A stretch of 64,000 bases of DNA from Setophaga petechia (Eukaryota; Chordata; Aves; Passeriformes; Parulidae). Both the position numbers and the translations under genes were made by a program. A model generated the notes under the pieces. It had not been told where the DNA came from, did no database searches, and saw nothing but the letters and a program-made list of their open reading frames with translations. Shown piece after piece: positions 53,396 to 64,000 of this stretch; position 1 is the stretch's first letter; every line of letters begins with the position of its first letter. The stretch is taken from positions 59,176,930 through 59,240,929 of the forward strand of contig JANCRA010000001.1 in the NCBI GenBank assembly GCA_024362935.1, given 5' to 3'.

Positions 53396-53700
53396 AGCAG
53401 TGGGGGGCACGTCACTCTGCAGCGTGAATACACATTAAAAAAAAAAAAAAATTGCCAGACACATTGTCCCCCGTGGCCTTGGCCCCACCCCTCCCTCCCT
53501 CCCTCGGGGCCCCGGTCCGGAGGAGGGGGTCCCCGGGAGGTGTCGGGGCAAAGGACCGCGCCCGGAGGAGGGGGACCGGGCAAAGGGAGCGTGGCCTGGA
53601 GGGGGGAGACAACCCCCAGGCCCCGCCCCCTCCCCCGGACCCCCTCCTCCGGAGGGGGCCCACCCCGACCCCCCCCGAGGGAACCCCTCCTCCGGAGGGG
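53145..53700. repeat. Clustered CCTCCGGAGG palindromic GC repeats
   Basis: At least seven copies of a cccctccggaggaggggg-like unit in both arms (for example about 53150, 53195, 53515, 53645, 53690), spaced unevenly. Long G runs are also present. Strong secondary structure is expected. Confidence 0.7.
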
Positions 53701-54580
53701 GCCCCTCCTAAGCCCCCATCCCCCCTGGGACCCCCTCCTAACGAGGGGGCCCCTGTAAGTCGGACCCCCCCACCCCAGGACCCCCCCCAGTGTGATGTTG
53801 GGAAAGCCGGAGCCCCGGCGGTGTGGGGCGGTGTGTTGCACTGCAATGGAGGGCCCCGCAGAGCGGGTCTGGCCCCGTGTGGGGACCCCAGCGAGGGTGG
53901 TGGCGCCGGGCTCCGGCCCTCAGGGCTTTATTATTGCCCGGCACCCCGAGCCCCGCGGCTGCGAGGGAAGAAGGAGAGCGGGGAATGGAGAACGAGAATA
54001 GGAGAGCAGAGAAGTAGATGAGGACAGGCGGGGAGAGGTCGGGGTGTGCAGGGCAGCAGGGGACGGGGCTGGGGGGAAGGCAGAGTGGAGGAAGGAGCAG
54101 GATTGAGGGTGGGTGGGGAGCGACTGGGGGGGAGGAAAAGGAGCAGGGAGAGGGGGCAGAGGGGAGCCCGGTTGGGGAGAGAGAAGAGGGAGAGAAAGGA
54201 AAAGTAGGACAGGGTAGAGGAATAGAGAGGGGGTGGTGGGGGGCAGCCGTAGGGGGGGAGCGACGGGAGAGCTAGGGGGGAGAGGGGGAGTTTGGTGGGG
54301 GGGGGGGGAAGTGTAGGGGTTGGAGGAGGGGTGGAAGGGAGGGTTGAAAGGAGAGATATAGAGAAAAAGAAACACAACAGAAAAAAAAAACGCAGAAGAA
54401 ACATATACAGAAAAAGAGATATAGGGCCCCGGCCGGCAGCAACCACCCCACCGAACGCCGAGGAGCAAATGGCTCGGCCGAATCCGCCCCCGCGCCTTAA
54501 ATCCCCCAAGGCCCCGCCCCGCGCAGCCGCACTGGGGTCCCTCACACCTGTGCAGGCCCCGCCCCTCGCACCTGTGCCGG
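53455..54580 (-). repeat. Large inverted repeat, right arm
   Basis: Reverse-complement partner of 52390-53395. Between the arms lies a spacer of about 60 bp that includes an A15 run near 53438-53452. The gagcaaatggc block at 54463-54473 matches the left exon 1, so duplication includes a promoter-proximal part. The acceptor and poly(A) signal of the left minigene recur (about 53959 and 53928), but I see no clear donor. Confidence 0.85.
53600..54500 (-). pseudogene. Inverted copy of the two-exon minigene
   Basis: Minus-strand copy of the left minigene, read toward the centre of the inverted repeat. The exon 2 acceptor and AATAAA are kept, exon 1 is diverged and its donor is not apparent. It may be a decayed duplicate. 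Confidence 0.35.
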
Positions 54581-54867
54581 CCCCGCAGCGCCCCCCCCCC
54601 CCCCCATCCGGCCCGGTAACCCCAGGAGCACCGCGCTCCCCTACGAGCCACAGCGCCCGCAGCCCCTTCTCTGTGTCCGCACCCCCGGGGGCTGCAGCGC
54701 TCCGGCCCGGGAGCAGCCGCTCTGGGACGGCCGCTGGGGCCGAGGCGTTGCTGCTCCCGCTCCGATTGTGCCTGGTGTGGGACTGGAGCCCCAGGGAAAC
54801 ACGAGGGGGAAAAACCCCCAGTGTTAAAACAACAGTGAAAACTGTTTGTTCTTTATTTCTAGAGCCG

Positions 54868-54900
54868 TGAGGATCATCGAGCCAAATGCTGAGGAGTGAC
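54868..54900 (-). repeat. Possible small CR1-like fragment
   Basis: A short stretch (gtgaggatcatcgag) resembles the CR1 end-region phrase seen at 11572-11590 on the other strand. Too short to be sure. Confidence 0.2.
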
Positions 54901-54949
54901 CAGCCCAGCTGCACACTGAACACAGAATTTTGGTCTTCTCAGCATCCTG

Positions 54950-57900
54950 CTCCAAACACCTGAGCCAGTCTCAGGGTTGTTACAAATGTCCTGTGTGGGA
55001 TGGGAATGACTGCTGCCAGTAAAAGAACCCCTTTAGAAACGCAGCTCCTTCCCTTCTGCTAACGCTGCTTTACACACCAGCCCCTGCAATGGCTATAGAG
55101 CAGAACTGGCTGGCACTCAACATGTCAGCACCAAGCTCTTCCCCATAACACTGACTTTTCTGCCCTTTCCAGGATTTACCCAGCAGCTGTAAATGTGCTC
55201 ACACAATGTCCCTTTGTTCCCCCAGGAAGAAGTGAACAAGACAAGTCCTGAGGGTTACTTTGCTCCGAGGCCAAAGTTCTTCTGGAGAGTGGCGGGGGCG
55301 TTTCCTGCAGGTGAGTGTTGCCAGGTCAAAACGATGGTGGCTGCTGAGGCCAGGGCTGTTCTTCTGGCCCAGAGGCCTCGGTGTCTCCTGCTTGCTGCCA
55401 GCGATGCTCCTTGGTGTTCCCTCAGTGTGTCCCGGCTGGCTGGGAGCGCAGGGCAGGAGGAGGCCAGAAGCTCCTGGAAGGCCAGCAGCACCTCGTGTCT
55501 GGGATCTGCAGGGGAGGAGCTGTGCCTGCACCGTGGCTCCTCGGCCAGGGGCTGCTCTGACCAGGCACGTGGAAATGCTTCAGCCCAGACAGAGACCACC
55601 AAGAGCCCAGAAGGACTCCAAGGAGCAGCTGGCATTACCTGGGAATGGAGGCACAGGCCGTTTGCAGAGGGGCTCACGCAGCAATTCCCGGTTCAGAGCT
55701 CCCACACAGCTGCCAGCTATGTCCCAGCCACTCCAAATCCCTTCCCTCCTCCCCAGCCTGAGGCCATCATACATCAGCAGCATTAAAGCCAAGGCAATCT
55801 TCCCCCACAGATATTCAATCCCAGGCAGTAGCCCTCAGAGATACCTGAAAATCAGTGGGATGGAGTTTGCAGTTTTTCAGGGATCCAGCTGTAAGTGCAG
55901 AAGTGATGGAAAGTGATTCACAGGTAGGTCCCACTGGAGGTGTGCTGAAGACAGATGTGCATCCCTTTCCTGAGAGAAAAGAATTTGTAGAGGCCACTGC
56001 TGAGGCTCTGAAAGGAGCTGAGCTTCTGCAGGGAGAGATGTCCCCCCCTGGGCACAGGGGCTGCCTCAGCACAGGCTGGGAGCACATCTGGCCACTGCCT
56101 TCTCCTGCTTTAAAACATCAGCTGGATGCTCTCCATCCTGGAGCTCAGGGGGGTGAAATCAGCTCAGTTCCAGGCAGCTCTGGCCAGTGACCCCAGGGAC
56201 ATCATTGGGGTGAGGGTTCTAAATAGCCAGTTCTATGGAATGTAACCCTGTCCTTGTCCCTGTGCTGCTGAGCTCCCTTGGAAGCTCTGCTGGCTCCTGA
56301 CACAGCTGCTGTCCGAGGCAGCAGCTCTGCATGGGAATACCCACACTCCATGGGGCACTGTGAGGTTACTGCAGCGGGAATGGAGCAGGGAATTTGGGGC
56401 TCTGGGTACAATTCACCAGAACTAGCAAAGCTGACAGGGAATCCCAAATCTGGGCACCAGAGAACAATCTTTGTCCTGCCCTGTCAGCTCAAACCCCTGG
56501 GCTGGGAAGTTTTGGGAATTAAATGTATGGAATTATACAAATCACAACAAGTGGCATCACCCAGAGCGACAATCCAGGTCCCAGACAATTCCTCCACAAT
56601 CCACTATGGGGGAAAACACCCTGTGCCTGACAGGAGCTCTGACTCTGCTTTTCCTACCAGCTCCTGAGCAGTGTCAGGGCCACCATGAGGGCTTTAAAAT
56701 CCAGATAAACCCCATATCCCACACAGTGAAGAATCCAAATAAAGAAATGCATTCTTGTAATCAAAGCTCAAAACTGTGTCAGGAGTTCTGACAACAAGTT
56801 AATGGGATTCCCAGGAATCTCATTAATGCCCTTGGTTTCATTTTTATGTATTTTTAATCCCTCAGTGGGCAGCCTGTACAACTTATCCTGGGATTTAGAG
56901 GCTGAGCAGGGTTGGCTTTGGATTGACCTTCACCTCTGCCCCCGGCCTGTGCAAACACACCTTGTGCCAGGGTGGGTGAACTCATCACCTCAGCTTTTCC
57001 CTCCTAAATATCCCCAACTTATCTCTCTGGAGATAAACTCACATTTTGCCCCAAACCATCCACTCCTCACCTCCATGTGGCCTCCAAGTGTCCATTCTGT
57101 TCCTCACAGGTGCCCTGGTGACACCATGTTGGTCCCTTTGCCTTTCTCCAGCCCGAGGCCGCTCCTCTGCTCGCTCTCTCCAGTCTCATCCCACAGGGAT
57201 CCTCTTCTCCCTTCCCTGCTGGCTGCTGCCAAGGAAGGAGGACACAGTGAGTCTCGAGTGCAGAGCCCTTAGCCCTGGAGAGTCCTGGCTGTGGGCCTGA
57301 GGAGCCTTGGAGTTCCCGGGGAAATTGTCTGCTGGTCTCCCTTCAATGACCTCAGCAATTCCCTCAAAAATGCCACCTCACTCCCCCTGACATTCCCTCA
57401 CACTTTCCTACACAAACAGTTCTTGTACCCCCTCTAGATCACACCAGGTTTTCAGCTACATGAATGGCATCACCTATGCCCACTGCTCGTTATTCACCCA
57501 ACCAAAATCAAGAGCCAATGTTGGTTGGGCTTTAATAACAACTTGAAATAACTTTAAAGCAAAATAAATCACCTTTTTCTTCTGGTTTTTTTTTTCTTTC
57601 ATATGCTGGACTTACCTCTGAGGATGTGTGCTGAGCTCTCGGTGGAGGGGACTGTCAGGCTGAATGGCTGTGAGTTTGTGTTCTTCTCACTGGGGCATCA
57701 GAAATTGCCCCAATCCCTTTTCCCAGGCTGTTCCCTGTGGCTGTGCTCAGGCTGTGGCAGCACAGGCAGACGCAGCTCTCAGCACTCCCTGCTCCAAACA
57801 CAACTCTGGCCTCCACTGCAATCTGTCTCTGCTGGGAGGTTTTCTCCTAGAGAAATCAAAGAATTGCTCGTAGCAATTTGGAGAATGAATTTCCACCAAG

Positions 57901-60900
57901 GGAAGTAAGGAATAAAATGCTGCTCTAGGAGCCCTTGGGATCTGTAGGGCTGATTAGGGAAGGGGACACTCAGTCCCTGCAGTGCCCACAGCCCCACCTG
58001 CAGCACCCAGCACAGACTGCCAGCTGGGCTCTGCCAGCCCCTCTCTGAGCACCCTCCCTGTCCTGCTCCCTCTCAGCGCCTTTGGCAATCCAGCTCTGAG
58101 CCTGAGCAGCCCAAGGCTCTGCCTGGCAGCCCAGGGACAAAGGGACACTCCCAGGGATGAGGCACATTCCCAGCAAACGCTCCCAACCGAGCACAGAGGC
58201 ACCCCTGGAGCTCCTGTGTGGGGCTGGCAGGAGGGCACAGCCCCCAGGTGGGGTGGCAGTGGCAGTGACAGCAGCAAAGTGCCACGGTCTGATGGCACAA
58301 CACAGACACCAAGGCCAGCAATGCCCATGGGAGGTGCACAATTAATTCTGCTCCCTGCGCTGCCCCATCCCAGCAGGAAAGCTCCAGGGGGGATGGAAAC
58401 TCCTCCCCCTCCCCCCAGCCCCAGATCAGCACTCCTCAGTTTCACACACCCAGTCCTCACCTCCAGCCTGCTCCCGGGGCTGCTGCCACATTCCTGACAA
58501 GGCGCCAAAGGCCCCTGGGGACAGGGCTCCCTCTGTGTCTCAGGGCTTGGGGATGGCAGGGACCAGGGTGCTCAGCAAGGACAGCCTGAAACCAGAGCAG
58601 ATGCCTCAGGGTTAGCAACGGGCTGGGGACAGGAGTTCTGAAACCCAGATTTCTGAAAACAGCCCCCAAAATGTTCTATGATCATACCTTTAAAATGGCT
58701 CCAAAGGGCAGCAGCTCCACTGCCAGACCAGTACCTGCACGATTCCCTGTGCCAGCCCTGGCTCACTGAAAAACAAAACAAATCAACCATCACACAGGCC
58801 TTGTTTGCAGAATTCCTGATCCAAACCCTCACCTTTCCTGCCCAGCACTGAGGGAAATCTGACACAGCATTAATAAGTGACCTTTGCTGAGAGCAGCATC
58901 ACCCCAGTCCTCCAGCCTTGGCAAGATTTTGCAGTGAAACCTAAGTTCTAATCCTAAACCTAAATTTCTGACAGTTTTTGTTAGAAAGATACTGGACAGT
59001 AAATCATGCAACAGAATTGAAAATTGCACAAGGAATAACAAGGCCCAGACCAAACCCAACCACCCTCATCACTGCTCCACCCCAATTTTGGGAGAAATAC
59101 TGATATCATTTCTAAATACTCCCCTTCCCTCCCACTCAGTCCTTCACTGCACATCCCTGGGGAGGATTGACTCCACCTTTTGTTCCCAACAGCACCTCTC
59201 CAGCCCAAACCCCACTTCTCACAGACACAAACTGAGCAAGCCTAAGGCAATGTTCCCAGCAGCAGATGCAATTCCTGAACTCTCTTTTCCCTGGATTGCT
59301 CTTCTAAGCACTCCCAGGAAACTCACCTCAGCCCAGAGCCTGTTCTGCTTCCCCAGAGGGAATTACAGCCTGATGGGCCACAGCTCTGGCACCACATTCC
59401 CCTTGTTCCTGCTGACCTGGAAAGCCACAGGTAAACCCAGTCCCTCAGAGCCCATCCCTGGGCACCAGGAGAGCTGGAGCTGCTCCCGGATCCCAGTGCC
59501 CTGCAGGGCTGTGCTGAATGAAGCTCTGGGGACACGTTCTGTCTCCAGAGTGGTTTGACAAAACATCCAGCAGTGTGGATCTTTAATAAAGACAGCTTGC
59601 ACTTATCCTTGCAACAGACTCACTGATGTTATTTCCTCAAAGTCTCTGTTTTAAAATATTTTGCTATTACAAGTGTTTAAACAAGACTGACCATGAGCCC
59701 TGCACCCTTGCCACGCTCCAAGCCCTAAGGAAGAGCTGGATATCCTCACACCCATCCAATCTGAGGGAGCTGCTGCAGCATTTATAACATTTAAAAACCA
59801 CCCCTGCCCTGAGGGTGCCCAGGCCTGGGAGGTGCCTTGGTGCCAGCCCAGCACTGGGTGTGGGACATCAGGAGACGGAGCAGACAACACCCACGGCAGC
59901 CTCTGCGCTCTCAGCACTCCAGCTGCACCATCCTCATTGCTCAAGGACTCTCAGCTCTGCTTCCAGGACTCCCATCAGGAAACTGAGGGCCCTTTCCAGA
60001 TGCAAATCCCCAAAGAACCACTGCTCTCCTCTCTGCCCACCCTCCTGCTCCAACTTTTACCCCTTTGATCGCCACCACCCCACCCAGGACACAGAAGGAG
60101 GCTCTCAGGTGCCAACTGAGACCCAAACCGTTCCGGGTGGCTCAGGAAATGAATACAAATAAACTCCTCCCTTCTAGGGTAACAAAATGTCTGGTGCCCA
60201 GTTCCTGTTTCCTAAGGCAAAACACACGGAGCAGGGGAAAATGGCAAGTCCACAACCCAACAAAATCTGGTTTTCCATCGGTTTCCATCAGGACTGTTCA
60301 GGTTTCCCACTGCCCCTCAGCTGCAGCCACAGGAGCAGCTTCTCTCTGGGACCCAGGGGCGTGGGCACAGGGACACCCATCCCGCTGCTTCCCTGAAAAC
60401 AGAGCTCAGCCCACCCCAGAATTATAAATAACAAATGCAGTTATTGCCTTTGCCATCTATGTATTAGCTCTGGCACAATATTATTGACCACAAAACTCCT
60501 GAGAGAGTACAATCGCTAACTACTGCTCTTGATAAAGTATAATCTGTCAGTTCATGCATACACTGCATAGTTTTTATAAACAGCAGTGTAATAGATACTA
60601 TCTTAGACTGTAGCATAATAAGAGACTGTGAAATGTTAAAATGCTTTTACATGTAAGGGACTCAGAAAATGGTGTAAGATAATTAGGTGATTTCCCACAT
60701 TTGGGGACAATCTTATCTGAAACACAAGATAACAGAAACCAGAGCACCGAAAAAAAAGGAAAAATTTATTGATCCTTGTTATCAAATAACGAGGGAGTGA
60801 AAATTAAACAGGATGGCACAGGAAGAAATAAAATATATTGGTTTAATCCACAAGATAGCACGAAGGTTAAAACCAAGCTAAAGAACATCTAAACTCAAAG

Positions 60901-61100
60901 GACTGTTTGAGTATGTATAAACTCTAATGAATATGCATGCATCACTGCAATGTAACAGAATATAGAGAACACGGTTTAAGGTAGCCGGGTGCTCCTGGCA
61001 AACAGCCAAGCACCCCAGCGCCGGCTTTTATCCCTAAACAAACGTGTAAAAATTCTAAAGAGTGAACTTTGTTTCTCACACAGTAAAACGCTGTCCCCGC
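54950..61100. other. Gene-poor interval, no exon identified
   Basis: I scanned both strands for gene-like frames and for the missing RASSF6 C-terminal exons and found none. Frames over 150 codons here have no recognisable domain. The part at 60420-60960 is AT-rich with a minus-strand AATAAA near 60763 and could be a 3' UTR. Confidence 0.45.
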
Positions 61101-61119
61101 AGCTGGGACGAGCCCCAGC

Positions 61120-61690
61120 TTTATTCCACGGAACACGATCCCAGAGAGCCGCAAGGCCCGGGACAGACCCGTCCCACCCACAGCGGGTCCCACGCAGCAG
61201 CGCCCAAAGCAGCCCCGTCCCCCTGTGGGTGCCCCCGGCCCCGGTGCCCCGGCACAGCTCCCTCCCCTCCGCCCGCTCACCTGAGGGCACCGCCCGCTGC
61301 CTCCCGGCGCCGCTGCCGAGCCCAGGGCGTTGTCGCCGCTCCTGGCTCCAAGGCCGCGTTCTGCGCTGCAGGGCGCGCTCCGGGGGACGCGGGGACGGGC
61401 AGGGACTGGGTGACCCGGGCTGAGGCGGCTGTCCCAGCGCTCTGTCCCCTCACGGGGCTCAGGCCGGGGAGCGGGGCCCTGCCACCAGCCGCCATCGCAC
61501 CCTGGAGCAGAGCCAGGTACGGCCGAAGAGCCGAGTGGGGCCGAGTGTAGCCGACAACAGCCGAGTGTGGCCGACAACAGCCGAGCGTACCCGAAGGGCC
61601 GACTCTGGCCGGGATTTGTCGAATCGATCCGAGTTTAGCGAGCGGCTCCGAGCTCGGCCGAACCCGGCCTGCTGCTCTCGTGCCCATTAA
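61120..61690. promoter_or_regulatory. CpG island with tandem repeats, unassigned
   Basis: GC-rich block within AT-rich surroundings. A 20-bp unit (gccgagtgtagccgacaaca) is present in two and a half copies at 61540-61598. It may be a promoter of a noncoding or alternative transcript. Confidence 0.5.
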
Positions 61691-61699
61691 TTAGCGCCA

Positions 61700-63100
61700 G
61701 TGCAGTCACAGCGTAATGAGCACTGAACGTGTCACAGACACACCACTCACCCTCCTGACACTGATACTCCCAGGGATTTTCCTTTTGCCAGGGTCCAGAA
61801 CTCATCCCAAGGAGTGAGAAAATGCTGTGGGCATAAGGAGCTGCACAGTTCATGGGAAGGGCCTTGCTGGACAAGTGACACAAAGGGCACAGGGAGCATT
61901 TAAAGCAAACCAAGTGACAAAAAGACGCCTTTAGGTCAGAGAGAGGCTGAATTCCCATAAAGAAATCCACTGAAACAGTATAGCTAAGTGATGGAAATTC
62001 AGAGTTTGGCTGCGGCCAGCACCTTCTGGTATGAAATGTTATCATATTATCCCAAATAGTCACAGAACAAAACAAATAAAGGCATTTTAAATCCTAAGCT
62101 TATGAAATGGAAGTGCAAATGAGATCAAATGCACAAATTCAGGTAAGATATGGACTGTAATCACTGTTTCTGTGGTTAATGGCTTCCTGTTTGAACATGA
62201 GGGACCTCCTCTCCTCTGTCACCTGTGTGTCCTTGCTGTGTTTCCTTGAGTGTCCCAGAATACCTTGGAAGAGATTCTTCTCCTGCTCCTGCCTGTGTTT
62301 GTCAGAAATGGTTCGTTTAGACAGCACTCACAAACCAACACTAACTGCTTCCTAGAGCTTATTCTCCCCTTGCACGTAGATCTGCTCTTTGTGCTGCCAT
62401 CAAGGTAAACCTCTGTGACCTACCCTCGTGCCTGACAGCCACATTCTGAAAACAGCACAGCTTTTGAACACTTACTTTGCAATGTATTCCCTACAACTCT
62501 ACTCCCTGCTCTGTAATTCCCTTCCTTGTTACTCCTAGAAGTTGTTTTCCTTCCAAGACACTCACAAGTCTTACTAACCACACAAAGTAATTCTGCAATA
62601 GTGAAGTCTCCAGACAAGTTAAATGGGAAGCTTAAGACCATTAAAGTAGAAATTAAACACTAAGCAGCCATGAAAAATCAAGATATTGGAGAAATATGCA
62701 GCAGTAAGGGCAAAGCTACTTCTGACCACATACGACATTGTTGGGGGAAGATGGTTCCAAGGAAATTTTAAAAAAGTACTTTCAGACAGCATGGCACTGG
62801 CCTCGAGCAGTACTTGTAGCTGTAACCTTCCCATCTTTCCACACGCCTGGCTCTCAGAGAAAGCACGTCCCAGGCAGGCGCTGGGATAACCGCTGCTGTT
62901 TCAGGCGAGCCGCAGTTCCCAGGGCTGTCCGCGGGAGGGCAGCACCGCCAGGGTTAAAATTGTCCATCTGGGATTTTTTACACTCCGCTCCACGCACTGG
63001 CCTCACCCAGCTATTCCACATCTTTCCCGCAGTGCTGGAGGGAGTGCACATGGGAATGAACGCTTCCAGAACACGGCCACGCTTCCATCTGCCAGCAGAC
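61700..63100. other. Sequence downstream of the RASSF6 exons, nothing confirmed
   Basis: No splice-bounded frame resembling the end of the RA domain or a SARAH domain was found on the minus strand. It is presumably intron or intergenic. Confidence 0.4.
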
Positions 63101-63104
63101 TTAC

Positions 63105-63494
63105 CTTAAACTTCCGAAGCAACTGCTCTATCACTTGTCTGCTCCTCATCTGGCTATTGATTCTTATTTTGGTTTCTGACCCAAAAGCCGGAGTGAAAAC
63201 TGATGTCTGGGAACAAGAACAGCCACACCACGGCCTGAGCCTGAGGCTCACCTCACTGGGCAGGGCTCCCTGTCCCTCAGGTGACAAAGCTAAGCCTAAA
63301 ATTTCCTACCTCGTGGTTGTAGAAGTGGCCATTGATAGAGAACCTGTGAGTTTCTACTTCTGTCCTGGTGATGGTGGGGAGCTTGGTCCTCCTGCGCACG
63401 GCCGCGGCATCGCTGCTGGTGCGGGGCAGGGTGGCACAGTCGAGCTCCTGCTCCTTCCTGGACCTGAGAGTGTGACTTTCATAGCATGGATAAC
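63105..63494 (-). CDS. RASSF6: Ras association domain family member 6, two internal exons (partial)
   Basis: Exon 63494-63310 (185 bp) has a ttctcttctgtccag acceptor and a gtagga donor. Exon 63206-63105 (102 bp) has a gttcttgttcccag acceptor and a gtaagt donor. The phase joins correctly. The first encodes the RxSS(D)AAxVRRR-like linker and the diagnostic [10 protein letters not shown] motif that begins the RA domain. The second continues with the [10 protein letters not shown](R) and EQLLRKFK strand-helix part of the RA fold. Upstream exons are presumably beyond the window's right edge. The downstream RA and SARAH exons, expected at lower coordinates, were not identified. RASSF6 is a scaffold linked to Hippo kinases and apoptosis. 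In mammals it lies next to the albumin genes, in keeping with GC nearby. Confidence 0.88.
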
Positions 63495-64000
63495 CTGGAC
63501 AGAAGAGAACCACGCGTCCTGTGCAGCTGCCAGCACCCCCAGAGGAGGGAGGCTCTCAGTGAAGGGTTTCATTTACTGTTTACTATTTATTATTTTTGGG
63601 GGGGTGGAGCAGGAAAGGAACAAGGCAGAGGCATACCATGAAAATAGGCTGCTTGCAGGGGTTGCAGTTTGCTGACTTTTGTTTCACTGCCCTGAGACTG
63701 CCCGCGTGGGGCTGGCTCCACTTGAGTGCCAACAACGCCGGATTTGGAACCTCCCCAAAAAACATACAACTTTGTGTCCACTTCTGAAGGGCGAAAAAAA
63801 AAAGCCTTATTTATTTATTTATTTCAATATCCTAAAGCGGGCCAAAAGAGCGCGGTGCCCCCAAACAGGGGGCTCGGTGTCTGTTTCTCAAGCATGAACA
63901 CGCAGGACGCTCTCTGAGCCCCTAAACACGGGACTCACTCTCTCTGTCCAGGTGTCCGCCTCAGCCGAGCCCCTTGCCGAGCCCCTTTCCTCACCTGGGG

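Noticed and set aside
54868..54900. Exon-like block after tttatttctag at 54861
   Set aside because: It has an acceptor-like start and a short open tail, but it resembles a CR1 phrase and has no partner exon.
53107..54923. Long minus-strand frames (244, 243 and 330 codons) in the inverted repeat
   Set aside because: They are translations of C/G or pyrimidine tracts. The same repeat gives similar frames on both arms, so they are not evidence of protein coding.
62139..62327. 62-codon minus-strand frame considered as the next RASSF6 exon
   Set aside because: It looks somewhat protein-like and has a possible acceptor, but shows no resemblance to the remaining RA or SARAH sequence and ends in a stop without a matching tail.

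Overview
The window looks like bird nuclear DNA, probably a songbird. It has short-intron vertebrate genes in a conserved order, several CR1-type retroposon tails, and endogenous retrovirus LTRs. It matches the region orthologous to human 4q13-q21 in reverse orientation. No bacterial-style operons, tRNAs, rRNAs or CRISPR arrays were seen. Exons were read by eye from splice sites, reading phase and recalled similarity to human proteins; no search was run.

Layout. 1-2.3 kb: intergenic, with a perfect 37-bp fold-back (311-392), an unassigned CpG island and a possible old LTR. 2.5-10.9 kb: CDKL2 (+), twelve coding exons. 11.1-11.6 kb: CR1. 11.9-15.4 kb: RCHY1 (+), nine coding exons, two CR1 tails in intron 2. 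19.2-28.3 kb: PARM1 (-), four coding exons. 28.57-35.32 kb: one endogenous retrovirus (-) with two 543-bp LTRs that look identical, a 5-bp target duplication, PBS and PPT. It lacks capsid, nucleocapsid, protease and most of RT. It sits about 308 bp upstream of the PARM1 start codon, in the same orientation. 37.8-41.9 kb: BTC (+), five coding exons, followed by a duplicated GC-rich element with a CTCF-like core. 44.9-49.3 kb: GC (-), twelve coding exons, with TATA-like and HNF1-like promoter sites. 49.9-51.3 kb: a solo LTR nested inside an older LTR. 51.6-54.6 kb: a GC-rich island followed by a large inverted repeat whose left arm reads as a short two-exon noncoding gene. 55-63 kb: sparse sequence with one CpG island. 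63.1-63.5 kb: two exons of RASSF6 (-), start of the RA domain.

The genes are functionally independent: a CDK-like kinase, a RING ubiquitin ligase, a mucin-like membrane protein, an EGF-family ligand, a plasma vitamin D carrier and a Ras-association scaffold. The most unusual parts are the young defective retrovirus at the PARM1 promoter, the inverted repeat near 53.4 kb, the 311-392 hairpin, and the BTC-GC-RASSF6 gene order, which differs from mammals.
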